DNA of 64,000 bases from Comamonas sp. lk (GTDB lineage Bacteria; Pseudomonadota; Gammaproteobacteria; Burkholderiales; Burkholderiaceae_C): positions 1,862,754-1,926,753 of the forward strand of contig NZ_UOOB01000001.1 in the NCBI RefSeq assembly GCF_900564145.1, read 5' to 3'. The notes below the pieces were generated by a model. The model was not told where the DNA came from. It worked only from the letters and a program-made list of their open reading frames with translations, and ran no database searches. A program made the position numbers and the translations under genes. The stretch's first letter is position 1; the number at the start of each line of letters is the position of its first letter. Positions 39,201 to 48,138 of this stretch are shown piece by piece.

Positions 39201-42200
39201 CCAAGCGTGCGGAAAAGCCCAAGAGCGTGCCGGCGAAGATGCGCGAAGCCATGGCGGCGCGGGCAACCGAGCGGGTTGCGGGCGGGGAAGAGGCACCGAG
39301 TTTCCGCCGTCAGGAATCTGAGCAGCTGGCGGGCGCGGACTTTGACGTGGACAGCTTCCTCAAGACCATGAACGAGGGCCAGCCTGCGCTGCAGGCCCGT
39401 GGCGAGGCTGGTGCGAGGGTGAAGCCAGCCGGATACTCACCAGCTGCCCGCGCACAGGCTGTGCGCGCCGTGCAAGGTACGGCTGATGCGGTTCGCAAGG
39501 CCTGGGCCAACGGTCCCGAAGTCATCGTGGCCTTTGACATGCAGGACACCGTGGTGCCAGAGAGCGCGCGCCGCGCCGATTTGAAGCAGCGCAGCGGTGG
39601 TGCCCAGGGCACCCCGGAAGGCTTCTATTACCAGGGCAAGGTGTATCTGATGGCGTCCAAGTTGAAGAAGCCAAACGATGCTGCTCGAGTGCTGTTTCAC
39701 GAGGCCTTGGGCCACCATGGCCTGCGCGGCCTGTTCGGCAAGGATCTGGGCCTGATCCTGAATCAGGTGGCCGCCATGCGTAAGGCAGAAGTGGATGCCA
39801 AGATCGAAGAGTATGGCCTGCGTCGAGTCAACAGGCTGGACCGCCGCACGGCCGCCGAAGAGGTTTTGGCCGAAATGGCGCAGAGCACGCCCCAGATTGG
39901 CTTTGTGCGTCGTGCTGTGGCCGCTGTTCGCACCTGGCTGCGCACCCATGTGCCGGGCTTCAAGTCGCTGGCCCTGACCGACGCCGAGCTGATCCGCAAT
40001 TACATCCTGCCGGCACGGGCCTGGGTGGAGCGCGGCGCTGGCGCTGGTTCGGACCAGGATATTGCATTCAGCCGCTCCGGCGCGACCAGCATGCCTGATG
40101 CCATCATCGGCAGCGTCCTGGGCGCGGCCTCATCGCACCCTGACTATGCAGCAGCCAAGAGCGGCGACATCGAGGCAGCCTTTCGCCTGGCCCAAGACAT
40201 CGTGACGCCTGATCTTGTGGCCAAGGTGCGGGCTGTGATTGGGGATTCCAAGCCGCTGGTGGTGCCGGTGGCGGCTGAGGAAGCGACAGGACGCAACAGA
40301 ATCCCGGTGGCCGCAGCTGGCGTGCTGGCACAGCGACTTGGGCTATCCACGACTGGCGCCATCGTGCAGGCAAATCGGGCTCATCGCACTGGCATGGATG
40401 GGCTGGACCGGATCTTTGCGCCCGTGGACTTTGCTGGCGCGGTGGAAGCCAAACCGTACTTGCTGGTGGACGATACCCTGACCCAGGGCGGCACGTTCAC
40501 GGCGCTGGCCAGCCACATTCGGGAAGGGGGCGGTACCGTGGCGGGGGTCATTGCATTGACCGGCAAGCAGTACAGTGCAAAAATTCAGCCCTCTGCTGCA
40601 ACTCTGGCTTCTCTTCGACAAAAACATGGTGACCTCGAAAACGAATTCCGCGCCGCCACAGGCTACGGCTTCGACGCCCTCACCGAGTCGGAAGCCCGTT
40701 ATCTCGCGCGCTACGAACCGGCTGACCGACTCCGAGATCGAATCTCTGCAGAAGGACACCGAAGCCGCGCTGGCGAAAATACGGGAAATGCTGGCTCAGG
40801 CTCACTAGAAGACGGCCCGGTCTTCAGCCGGACACGCCTGGCCGACCTCAAGACCAGCGCCCTGGACCAGTTGAGCCAGACCTTTGCCCATGAGGGCAAG
40901 GTTTCGCTCTGGGACAAGTCTGTGGGCACCATGCGCCACCTGGGTGAGCGCGCTCCAGCCTTCAAGCCGGTGTACGAGTCGGCCCAGCAGAACATCGATG
41001 ATGTGAGCATGCTGGCCAATGACGCGGCCGACATGGCGCCGCGCATCCTGCCCCGGGTGGAGTCTCTGGGCGACCTCAAGAAAAAGCCGGTTTCCGCCGA
41101 GGACAACAAGGCCGTGGCCAAGCCGCTGTTTGAGGGCACGCTGATCTGGGCGCGCGACGAGAACGGCAAGCCCACGCTGGTGGACGATCTGCAAAAGCGC
41201 CACGCCAATCTGTCGGTGCACAACAAGGCGGCCATGCTGCTCAAGCACGGCAAGATTGATGCTGGGCTGCTGGCCATGTGGCAGGGGCTGCCGATGGCGC
41301 AGTTTGAAAAGCTGATTGACTCTCGTTTTGAGAGCAAATTTCTCAAGGCTGGCATTGTCTGGAGCGATGCCGAGCTGCAATCCATGTTTGGCGCCAATGC
41401 CAACCAGATCAGCCTGTACCGCGAGGCCCGCGCGGCCATTGATCGCTCCATCGACATGACAGCCCGCACCGACATGCTGCGCGTGGTGGGCGAGAAGTAC
41501 GAGCCCATGCGCGAGGCGGTGCTGGCCCAGCCTTCCGTGGAGGCTGCCGCCCAGCTGCTGCTGGATACCCTGGAGCAGGACGCCAAGGCCGACCCGGACG
41601 CGCGCGACCGCCTGGCCGGCTATATGCAGCTGATCAACCGCCGCCTGGAGACGGCTGTGGATCTGCAAAAGGGCGGCTACGCTCCCCTGTCGCGCTTTGG
41701 CCGCTACACCGTGGACGTGGTGGATGCCGCCGGCGAGCGCCAATACTTCGGCATGTACGAAACCGCGCGCGAGTCCAACCTGGCCAAGATGCAGCTGGCC
41801 CAGGAATTCAAGGGCGCGACCATCACCACCGGCACCATGAGTGCCGAGGCCTACAAGCTGTTTGCTGGCGTGACGCCTGAAACTCTGGAGCAGTTTGGCG
41901 AGATGCTGGGCCTGAAGTCCGAGGGCAACGAAGCCCAGGACAAGGCATTCCAAGAGTTCTTGAAGCTGACCAAGAACAATCACAGCGCCATGAAGCGGCT
42001 GATTCATCGCAAGGGCGTGGCCGGCTTCAGCCAGGACGTGGGCCGCGTGGTGGCCAACTTTGTGTACTCCAATGCGCGGGCCGGTGCCATGGGCCTGAAT
42101 GCGGGCAAGATGGAAACGGCCATTGGCGCGATCCCCAAGGATCAGGGCGAGCTCAAGGATCTGGCCATGGGCCTGCGCGATTACATCCGCGACCCGCAGG

Positions 42201-43747
42201 AGGAAGGCCAGGCCGTGCGCGGCATGCTGTTTGCTCAGTACCTGGGCGGCTCACTGGCTTCGGCATTCGTCAACATGACCCAGCCATTCCAGATCACCAT
42301 GCCCTGGCTGAGCCAGTATGGCGGTATGCGCAAGGCCGCTGGCCAGATGGCGCGTGCGCTCAAGGATATGGGCAGGTCTGTCGCTGACAAGAGCTTCCAG
42401 TACGAACCTGACCTTGCCAAGGCGCTCAAGGCTGCCGAGGATGATGGCACGGTGTCACCGCAGGAAATCCATGCGCTGATGGCCCAGGCGCGTGGCAACG
42501 GCATGCTGCGCTCGGGTGACGGCACCAAGGCCGGCAACCTGCGCGCCAATGCAGCCAACAAGTGGGAGCAGGGTAAGGTGCTGTGGGGCCAACCCTTCGC
42601 GCTGGCCGAGCAGTTCAACCGCCGCAGCACGTTCATTGCGTCTTACCGCATTGCCAAGGAGCAGGGCATGGCCGATCCGGCAGGCTTTGCACGCAAGGCG
42701 GTGTTGGAAACGCAGTTTGTCTATAGCAAGGCCAACAAACCCAAGTGGGCGCGCGGTGCCGTGGGCGGCACACTTTTTACGTTTAAGACGTATAGCGTGT
42801 CCTATCTGGAGCTGATGCAGCGCATGTGGAACCAAGGGCCAGCAGGAAGCCCAGAGCGAGCAGCTGGCCGCCGCGCCGTGGGTTGGGCGTTGGCCATGCT
42901 GGTTCTGATGAGCGGTGCCGGCGGCGTGCCATTCATGGAGGATGCAGAGGATTTGATTGATGGCATGGGCCAGCTGGCCGGCTACAACATCAGTTCCAAG
43001 CAGTGGCGCAAAGAGTTTCTGGCCGGTGCCGTTGGCAAGGAGCTGGCCGATTTCATGGAGCAAGGTATCTCGGGCCTGCCGGGCGCGCCAGTCGATGTGT
43101 CCGGGCGCCTGGGCATGGGCAACCTGATTCCCGGTACCGGCCTGTTCCTGGAAAAGCCCAACCGCGAGCGCGATCTGACGGAGATTGTGGGTCCGGCAGG
43201 TGACCTGGTCTCGCGCGGCTTTGGCGGTGCGCGCGATGTGATCAAGGGGATGCTGAACGGCGATGTGGCAACCGCCGGCAAAGGAGTGCTGGAGTGGACG
43301 CCCACGGCAGTGCGCAATGCCTTCAAGGGCGGAGATATGGCAGCCAGCGGCATGTACAAGGATTCCAAGGGCTACAAGGTAATCGATGCCACGCTGGCGG
43401 AGGCGGCGGCCAAGTTCATTGGCTTTCAGCCAAAGTCTGTGGCTGAAGACAGCGAGGCGACCGGCTACAGGAAGCGCAGCGAGAGTTTTTACAAACTCAA
43501 TAGCGCGGAGATTAAAGCGCAGTGGGCAGATGCGCTATTTCGCAAGGATGAGGCGGCGCTGCAGCGGGTGCGCGAGCGCCTGGCCAAATGGAACCGCGAC
43601 AACCCGGATCAACCCATGGTGGTACGCCAGCCGGATGTGTGGGAGAAGGTGCGCGAGATGGGCAAGGACCGCGCCCAGCGTATTGCGGACATGGCGCCCA
43701 AGGCGTTGCGCGAGCAAATGCGTGAGCAGGCTCGTTCACTGAGCTGA
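36233..43747 (+). CDS. Giant multidomain virion protein, probably ejected with DNA (PLxRFG/LPD38 type)
   Basis: A 2504-residue protein starting MSKNPFDDPNFG, with a second copy ANPFDDPEFGKEA. An Ala/Gly-rich N-terminus has membrane-active stretches (ALAAGLLSGGAAVPAIAV). Then follow a ParB/sulfiredoxin-like site near residue 910 (VIVSSDGHIIDGHHQAVAA), HEALGHHGLRGLFG near 1155 with a metallopeptidase-like H-E-x-x-H, a phosphoribosyltransferase motif near 1408 (PYLLVDDTLTQGGTFTALAS), the PLSRFG signature near 1817 and a C-terminal hydrophobic LPD38-like region from about 2220. Such polyvalent proteins travel in the capsid and enter the host with DNA; that is inferred from the family. Confidence 0.85.
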   Translation: MSKNPFDDPNFGAPTALASATSGAKAAAKTPANPFDDPEFGKEAPSPGLLRSAGDSAIALGSGITQGVKMLTDVAGADNSASRVLGKATDALTDLASPYTKAKKQERAAKIKAAEDSGSTWEEVKAYAGSFADAPLDTTLNALGTSAPALAAGLLSGGAAVPAIAVRAAQVGLGAAQGLGGIKGQIHESVKQKHLEAGASEADASQRADAAQAYTGPNAGSIALGGVLGAAAGGTGAESAVRRLAGQRVAAEAAAKAAPGVLRSTAMGAAKEAPMEMLQGGQERHASNTALQGEGFDVPTWQGVAGQAALEGLASAPMGGGFGAMEGMAHKGAAQRQSEGAAAFASGEPRTPPESIKSVVAKAQWVRGWNVAQAQAQEAAAGSNPMAEPSGVSAEQPGATNDMGQEATLYADGKGNVGATPEDVTQATEPVATPAPVGDSTTNPDAAPGTADLGSVTPEVPVPELTPSQAMGLDPNVGALSKAAAMAVDSGASQVLQTPTVAVEPAPVLEQAAAQVPAGVDPETGEVSLQTQMDELKDRIAFMQQQGAAQGWSKDMVAQRNALQSQLTRMEVQSAAGQAQGASTTGAPAPAQLSGITQILAKQVPAMSEDELQQAIAYYGPNHKRTKKLEKALQALAQKTLTAIETGAISNVSQADQAQQGSPQPAQAGAAQAGQAAAQGVADGGATTVNPGAQSQGTRDAKAQAQVSEAAGAAVAKAAQIARDGNAEREQERQRQLDASERWTRMTTVERQALAKVAPGLNAIAKANVHGRAWGDLSEKVRGKLADAMGNQTAVAGKGAGNQLAPLVNSAPQAIETVANSPAAQTPVKQGAQPVGDEKLFAAESGTLGIPRADMPQVPAANHGGMVKHLNAQGIAHETKTVDAAALKPTQAEYSPSKVEAAKSAAGDRSVIVSSDGHIIDGHHQAVAAAEEGKQVKAIVLDAPVEQALAAVKASPSANVAPANEPTPAPKSVPQRMKEAKAAKDEAAASKRAEKPKSVPAKMREAMAARATERVAGGEEAPSFRRQESEQLAGADFDVDSFLKTMNEGQPALQARGEAGARVKPAGYSPAARAQAVRAVQGTADAVRKAWANGPEVIVAFDMQDTVVPESARRADLKQRSGGAQGTPEGFYYQGKVYLMASKLKKPNDAARVLFHEALGHHGLRGLFGKDLGLILNQVAAMRKAEVDAKIEEYGLRRVNRLDRRTAAEEVLAEMAQSTPQIGFVRRAVAAVRTWLRTHVPGFKSLALTDAELIRNYILPARAWVERGAGAGSDQDIAFSRSGATSMPDAIIGSVLGAASSHPDYAAAKSGDIEAAFRLAQDIVTPDLVAKVRAVIGDSKPLVVPVAAEEATGRNRIPVAAAGVLAQRLGLSTTGAIVQANRAHRTGMDGLDRIFAPVDFAGAVEAKPYLLVDDTLTQGGTFTALASHIREGGGTVAGVIALTGKQYSAKIQPSAATLASLRQKHGDLENEFRAATGYGFDALTESEARYLARYEPADRLRDRISAEGHRSRAGENTGNAGSGSLEDGPVFSRTRLADLKTSALDQLSQTFAHEGKVSLWDKSVGTMRHLGERAPAFKPVYESAQQNIDDVSMLANDAADMAPRILPRVESLGDLKKKPVSAEDNKAVAKPLFEGTLIWARDENGKPTLVDDLQKRHANLSVHNKAAMLLKHGKIDAGLLAMWQGLPMAQFEKLIDSRFESKFLKAGIVWSDAELQSMFGANANQISLYREARAAIDRSIDMTARTDMLRVVGEKYEPMREAVLAQPSVEAAAQLLLDTLEQDAKADPDARDRLAGYMQLINRRLETAVDLQKGGYAPLSRFGRYTVDVVDAAGERQYFGMYETARESNLAKMQLAQEFKGATITTGTMSAEAYKLFAGVTPETLEQFGEMLGLKSEGNEAQDKAFQEFLKLTKNNHSAMKRLIHRKGVAGFSQDVGRVVANFVYSNARAGAMGLNAGKMETAIGAIPKDQGELKDLAMGLRDYIRDPQEEGQAVRGMLFAQYLGGSLASAFVNMTQPFQITMPWLSQYGGMRKAAGQMARALKDMGRSVADKSFQYEPDLAKALKAAEDDGTVSPQEIHALMAQARGNGMLRSGDGTKAGNLRANAANKWEQGKVLWGQPFALAEQFNRRSTFIASYRIAKEQGMADPAGFARKAVLETQFVYSKANKPKWARGAVGGTLFTFKTYSVSYLELMQRMWNQGPAGSPERAAGRRAVGWALAMLVLMSGAGGVPFMEDAEDLIDGMGQLAGYNISSKQWRKEFLAGAVGKELADFMEQGISGLPGAPVDVSGRLGMGNLIPGTGLFLEKPNRERDLTEIVGPAGDLVSRGFGGARDVIKGMLNGDVATAGKGVLEWTPTAVRNAFKGGDMAASGMYKDSKGYKVIDATLAEAAAKFIGFQPKSVAEDSEATGYRKRSESFYKLNSAEIKAQWADALFRKDEAALQRVRERLAKWNRDNPDQPMVVRQPDVWEKVREMGKDRAQRIADMAPKALREQMREQARSLS

Positions 43748-43757
43748 CGGCACCCCT

Positions 43758-43800
43758 CTAGGGTTCGACTCCAATTCATGGCCGGGCAAAACTCCTGGCC
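43758..43800 (+). promoter_or_regulatory. Late leader element 3
   Basis: CTAGGGTTCGAC starts at 43758, 43 bases before the ATG at 43801 and 11 bases after the giant gene's stop. GGCCGGG (43780-43786) pairs with CCTGGCC (43794-43800); the stem can extend to ten pairs and include the ATG itself. No Shine-Dalgarno sequence. Confidence 0.7.
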
Positions 43801-44373
43801 ATGTCTCTTTTTACGGCCATTGTTCTGTCTGCCAAGCCTGTCACCCTGCATTTTCCTGGGGTGGTGGTGCTGCCGAGCGTGCAGCAAATTGGATCGGTAA
43901 AGCAACTCTATGACTTGCGCCTGCAGGTGCTAAGTCGCGTCACCACGCCGTTTTGCTTCTACCTTGATGATGACGATGCGCTGCCAGCGGATTACATGGA
44001 GGTGCTGCAGGAGTGCGCCGACCACCATCTGCCGTTGGCCTATACCGATGAGCTGGTGAACTATCGCGGCTGCTCTGCCGTTCGCCAGTCCGAGCCCTAC
44101 AGTTTGGAGCGCCACAAGCAGGCACCCATGCTGGTACATCACCTGGCGCTGATGCGCACGGCCGATGCCGTCTCTGCCGCCCAGCGCCTGCCGCGCGCAA
44201 TGGATTTCTCGGTGGAGCAACCCCTGTACATGGAAATTGCCAAAGGGGGCGCGGCCTATGTGCCGCGTGTTGGCTATGTCTGGAATCGGACATTGACGGG
44301 CATCAGCCATTGGCCCCAGATGATCGCTGCCCAGGTACGCGCCCAACGCTGGTGCCATGGGGGCGCGGCATGA
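43801..44373 (+). CDS. Glycosyltransferase-like phage protein
   Basis: A 190-residue protein. RVTTPFCFYLDDDDALPADY carries a D-x-D-type cluster as in family-2 glycosyltransferases, preceded by the nucleotide-binding beta strands (MSLFTAIVLSAKPVTLHFPG). The protein is shorter than a full GT-A enzyme. Small proteins of this kind occur among tail genes of related podoviruses. Its end overlaps the next gene by ATGA. Confidence 0.55.
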   Translation: MSLFTAIVLSAKPVTLHFPGVVVLPSVQQIGSVKQLYDLRLQVLSRVTTPFCFYLDDDDALPADYMEVLQECADHHLPLAYTDELVNYRGCSAVRQSEPYSLERHKQAPMLVHHLALMRTADAVSAAQRLPRAMDFSVEQPLYMEIAKGGAAYVPRVGYVWNRTLTGISHWPQMIAAQVRAQRWCHGGAA

Positions 44374-45905
44374 CGTTTACTCTTGCCTGGGGTACCCAGA
44401 ACGTCGCATTCACTGGCCCGCAGCAGGAGCCTTACCAAGAGGGTAATGCTGGCTCCTTCGGCGCCGAGAGCGGTAAAGAGTTTTTCACCGGAAAAGTCTA
44501 TTTTGGGCTGACGATTCCAGATCAGCCGTTTTATGTTCTGTGCAAGTTCTTCCCGGATGGCCTGGGTGAAGGGCAGGACGTGGAGTTGCTGGAGCCGCGC
44601 AAACAGCCTGGCTCCTCTTATTACAGCGGCTATCTGAATGTGGTTTGGAACCAGCCGGGCCGTTTTGAGGTCACGTTCAACTACGACGAGTCTTATTTTC
44701 CTGGCGAGACTGTCCTGACCCGCTTGATTCTGGTCATGGAGAAAAATGCAGTCGGTGCAGAAGGTGGGCCGGCGCTGTCGCTGTTTCAGTGGGAAGCGGT
44801 GCCCGACACGTTGCCCGAAACCACCCCGCCGAATGAGCCTCCAACCGCCAACCCTGATTCGGCCACCACCGCTGCCGATACGCCGGTGGTTATCGATGTA
44901 CTGGCCAACGACACGGACTCGGACGGCACGATCCCTGGTGGCATGTATGGAGTCGTAATCTCCAGCCAGGGAAGCAAGGGCCTCGCCTCTGTGAACGTTG
45001 ACGGGACGGTCACCTATGCCCCGTACACCGGCGCCACCGGTGTGGATACGTTTTACTACCAGTGCTACGACAACTCGGATGCACTCTCGGCGCCGGCTGC
45101 GGTCACCGTCACCATTGAGGCGGGGGCCAGTGTCGCTCCAGTCGCTAACCCCGATAGCGCGAGTACGCCCTACGAAACCAACGTCCTCATCCCCGTGCTG
45201 GACAATGACGTGGATTCGGACGGCACGATGGACCGCTCTTCGGTGACCATCGCCATGCAGGGGGTCAAGGGCACGGCAACCGCCGTAGTCGAGGGTGACA
45301 TCGTTTACGCGCCGCTCCCCGGTGAGTCAGGTACGGACTACTTTACCTACCAAGTCGCCAACGCTGCAGGTGCATTTTCCGAACCGGCCACCGTCACCGT
45401 GGTGATCGGAGAAAAGCCGGAGCAACCCACCGAGCCTGGTGAGCTGGCGCTGGCCTGGGGCTCAAGCTACCCCGGCACCCCCCCATCGATGGAGCCGTAC
45501 CTCCAGCAAAACGCTGGGGCTATCGTCCCCTACATCGACGAAAACGGGGATTCGCTCTCTGGTTTCATCGGTGGTTCTGCTGCCTTCAGTACAGCCCCGA
45601 GCGCCAGCCTCAGTCTGCGGGTAACACACCTGTTCTACCCGTTGGGCGGCGGCGGTCCATTCGTGGACTACCCCTACGTGGACAACGGTGTCGGCTACAT
45701 CGACCTGAGTGTGGACAACCCCGGCCTCCACGAAGTCACCGCGACCACTGCGGATGACGAGCCGCTGCCCAACCGCCTTGTGATTTCCGTTTCTCCAAAG
45801 GTTGGCGGGGGAATGTACGGGGGCTTGGCCTGGTATCAGGAGGAATTGGAGCCAGTGCAAGCTCAGTTCTGGACGGCATTTCTCAAGACCAAGGAGGTGC
45901 CGTGA
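44370..45905 (+). CDS. Virion protein with two Ig-like/cadherin-like domains
   Basis: A 511-residue protein starting MTFTLAWGTQNVAFTGPQQE. Two tandem domains of about 90 residues begin PTANPDSATTAADTPVVIDV and PVANPDSASTPYETNVLIPV, each with LANDTDSDG or LDNDVDSDG and ending in a TVT beta strand: the VCBS/cadherin-like Ig fold common on virion surfaces. The N- and C-terminal parts share the pattern LAWG and EPY, suggesting a duplicated unit. Probably weak host-surface binding. Confidence 0.65.
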   Translation: MTFTLAWGTQNVAFTGPQQEPYQEGNAGSFGAESGKEFFTGKVYFGLTIPDQPFYVLCKFFPDGLGEGQDVELLEPRKQPGSSYYSGYLNVVWNQPGRFEVTFNYDESYFPGETVLTRLILVMEKNAVGAEGGPALSLFQWEAVPDTLPETTPPNEPPTANPDSATTAADTPVVIDVLANDTDSDGTIPGGMYGVVISSQGSKGLASVNVDGTVTYAPYTGATGVDTFYYQCYDNSDALSAPAAVTVTIEAGASVAPVANPDSASTPYETNVLIPVLDNDVDSDGTMDRSSVTIAMQGVKGTATAVVEGDIVYAPLPGESGTDYFTYQVANAAGAFSEPATVTVVIGEKPEQPTEPGELALAWGSSYPGTPPSMEPYLQQNAGAIVPYIDENGDSLSGFIGGSAAFSTAPSASLSLRVTHLFYPLGGGGPFVDYPYVDNGVGYIDLSVDNPGLHEVTATTADDEPLPNRLVISVSPKVGGGMYGGLAWYQEELEPVQAQFWTAFLKTKEVP

Positions 45906-47143
45906 TGCGTACCAAGCTCGGCCCCTTCCCTCTGGGGATCAACAACCGCCGCGATGAAACCGATCTGTCCGTGCGTATCGAGCGCAGCACGATCGATCTG
46001 CTCAAAGGCGCGGTGAATGTGGACATCGTGGACGGCGGCATTTTGCGCCGCCGTGCGGGCACAACGCTGCTGGCGCCCGATCCCGTGCATTCCCTTTGGG
46101 GCGATGGCGGCCCCACGGGCTATGCCGTGCGCGGTACCGAGCTGCTGGCGCTGGATGCCCGGGGCGGGGTGCGCGTGGTGCAGGGCGGCATGGTGCCCCA
46201 TCGGCCGGTGTCTTTCACCCGGCTCAATGGCGTGGTGTATTTCAGCGACGGCCTGCGCCTAGGTGCTCTGCGCGATGCGCAGGCGCTGGAGTTGACCCCG
46301 ACCCCCAGCCAGGAGCCCGAGGTGCAGGCGCGCGGCGAGGGCAGTCTGGATGCAGGCCGCTACCTGCTGGTGTTCACGGTGTTCGGCCCCATGGGGGAGT
46401 CGGCCGCGACCGAGCCGGTGCTGGTGGAGGTGGCCGAGTCCCAGCAGGGGCAGGGCTCTATCTATATGAGCGGCTTGCCGCTGGTGCCGCCGGGCATGGA
46501 GCTGCGTTGCTATATGACCGGCCCCAATGGCTCGATGTTTCACCGCGCAGAAATGGCCGAGTTTGGCGGCGCGGCGTTGATCACCATCCAGGCCGATACC
46601 GGCGCTCTGGCGGAGACCATGGGCCTGATGCCTTTGCCCGCCGGCCAGATCCTGCGCGCCCACAAGAGCCGCATGCTGTGCGCCCGCGACAACTTGCTGT
46701 TCTACAGCCCTGCTTTTGCCCCGCTGCTGGCCGACCCGGTGTCCGGCTACGTGGCCTTTGATGCACCCATCACCATGGTGCGCCCCTGCGGCCAAGGCGT
46801 GTATGTGGCGGCCGGGCGGACCTATTGGTTTGCCGGCGACCTGTCCCTGGCCGACATGCAGGAGGTGCTGCCCTATGGCGCCTTGCCAGCTTCCGACAGC
46901 CAGCACCCCAAGAGCCCGGAAACCGTGTTCTGGATGAGCGACTGCGGCCTGGTGCGCGCCAACAGCGCCGGCCAGGTGGTGAATGTGCAGGAAGACAACC
47001 TAGTAATCGAGGGTGGCACCCGTGCCGCCACTTATTTGCGTGAGCGCGGCGGGCAGCGCCATGTGATCGCGGCAACCCAGTCCCCGGGCCTGGCCCGTGG
47101 GGCTGTCCACGCATCCATGGATGCAGAAATCGTGAGGTACTGA
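45905..47143 (+). CDS. Tail structural protein
   Basis: A 412-residue beta-rich protein (MRTKLGPFPLGINNRRDETD, GILRRRAGTTLLAPDPVHSL, VYFSDGLRLGALRDAQALEL). The repeated beta pattern recalls the propeller-like tail hub or tube proteins of podoviruses. TGATG coupling to the preceding gene chooses the ATG at 45905. Context places it in the short tail. Confidence 0.6.
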   Translation: MRTKLGPFPLGINNRRDETDLSVRIERSTIDLLKGAVNVDIVDGGILRRRAGTTLLAPDPVHSLWGDGGPTGYAVRGTELLALDARGGVRVVQGGMVPHRPVSFTRLNGVVYFSDGLRLGALRDAQALELTPTPSQEPEVQARGEGSLDAGRYLLVFTVFGPMGESAATEPVLVEVAESQQGQGSIYMSGLPLVPPGMELRCYMTGPNGSMFHRAEMAEFGGAALITIQADTGALAETMGLMPLPAGQILRAHKSRMLCARDNLLFYSPAFAPLLADPVSGYVAFDAPITMVRPCGQGVYVAAGRTYWFAGDLSLADMQEVLPYGALPASDSQHPKSPETVFWMSDCGLVRANSAGQVVNVQEDNLVIEGGTRAATYLRERGGQRHVIAATQSPGLARGAVHASMDAEIVRY

Positions 47144-47144
47144 T

Positions 47145-47681
47145 ATGTCCCAACTCCAAACCATCGCGCCGCTCTCCCTGGGCTCGCGCACCCATACCGG
47201 CGTGACCTACCGCATTGAGCACCTGCGCGGCGGCCAGGTCTTGAGCTGCGAAGAGGTTGAAAACCTGATGCCCGCCGAGGGCCGCAACCACATGCTGGGC
47301 GTGACCTTCAAGAGCGTGGCGCCGGTGGCCAGCTGGTTCTTGGGTGTATTTGAGAACAACAGCTACCCGGGCGACGACCTCAAGGCCTCGACCGTGGTGG
47401 CCACGCTGGGCGAATCGGTGGCCTACATCCCGACCACGCGCCCGGCCTTCACGCCCGGCGCGATTGCGGCCGGTGCCGTGGACAACATGGCCGCCCGCGC
47501 CGAGTTCACCTTTACCGAGGCCAAGCGCATCTATGGCGCCTTTATGGCATCCAGCCCCACGCGCGGCAGTGGTACCGGTGTGCTGATTTCTGCGGCGCGC
47601 TTTGCGGCGGCCAAGGATGTGACCGCCGGCGACACGCTGCGGGTGACTGCGGCCTTTGAGCTGGTTTCTGCTTCGGAATAA
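47145..47681 (+). CDS. Tail-region protein, unknown
   Basis: A 178-residue protein starting MSQLQTIAPLSLGSRTHTGV, with MLGVTFKSVAPVASWFLGVF and TVVATLGESVAYIPTTRP. It lies one base after the preceding stop, without a clear ribosome-binding site. Similar genes occur in tail clusters of related podoviruses. Function unknown. Confidence 0.55.
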   Translation: MSQLQTIAPLSLGSRTHTGVTYRIEHLRGGQVLSCEEVENLMPAEGRNHMLGVTFKSVAPVASWFLGVFENNSYPGDDLKASTVVATLGESVAYIPTTRPAFTPGAIAAGAVDNMAARAEFTFTEAKRIYGAFMASSPTRGSGTGVLISAARFAAAKDVTAGDTLRVTAAFELVSASE

Positions 47682-47691
47682 GGAGAGAGCG

Positions 47692-48138
47692 ATGAACAAG
47701 ATTTCTACGGCTGCGGCCATTGCCATGCTGTCCAGCCCGGGCCTTGCGTCAGCCCTGACGGGTAGCGGCGACTGTGAGCTGCGCATTTACTCGGGCGCGG
47801 TACCGGCCAGCGCGGATGCCGGTGTGGGTTCGGCCACGCTGCTGGTGGCTCTCAAGACCGGCGGCACCACGGGTCTGAATCTGGAAATGGTCGGCGCGGT
47901 GCTGAGCAAGCCCGCCATGGATACCTGGCAGGGGACGGTGGCAGCCACAGGGCAGGCGACGTTTTACCGCCTGGTCAAAGGCGGCGATCTTGACGACACC
48001 AACACCACGGCCGTGCGTATCCAGGGCTCGGTGGCCCAGGTGGGCGCCGATGTGAATCTGGCCAGCATCAATCTGGTGACTTCGGCCCCACAGGATCTCA
48101 AGGACTATGTGATCAATATTGTGGAATCGGCCACCTGA
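47692..48138 (+). CDS. Tail-region protein, unknown
   Basis: A 148-residue protein after AGGAGAGAG, starting MNKISTAAAIAMLSSPGLAS. The mildly hydrophobic N-terminus is not a convincing signal peptide. The body is beta-rich (GDCELRIYSGAVPASADAGV, LVKGGDLDDTNTTAVRIQG). Its stop overlaps the next ATG. Function unknown. Confidence 0.55.
   Translation: MNKISTAAAIAMLSSPGLASALTGSGDCELRIYSGAVPASADAGVGSATLLVALKTGGTTGLNLEMVGAVLSKPAMDTWQGTVAATGQATFYRLVKGGDLDDTNTTAVRIQGSVAQVGADVNLASINLVTSAPQDLKDYVINIVESAT

Noticed and set aside
44826..45400. Tandem repeats as a diversity-generating target
   Set aside because: The two Ig-like units are ordinary domain duplication; no reverse transcriptase or template repeat is present in the window.
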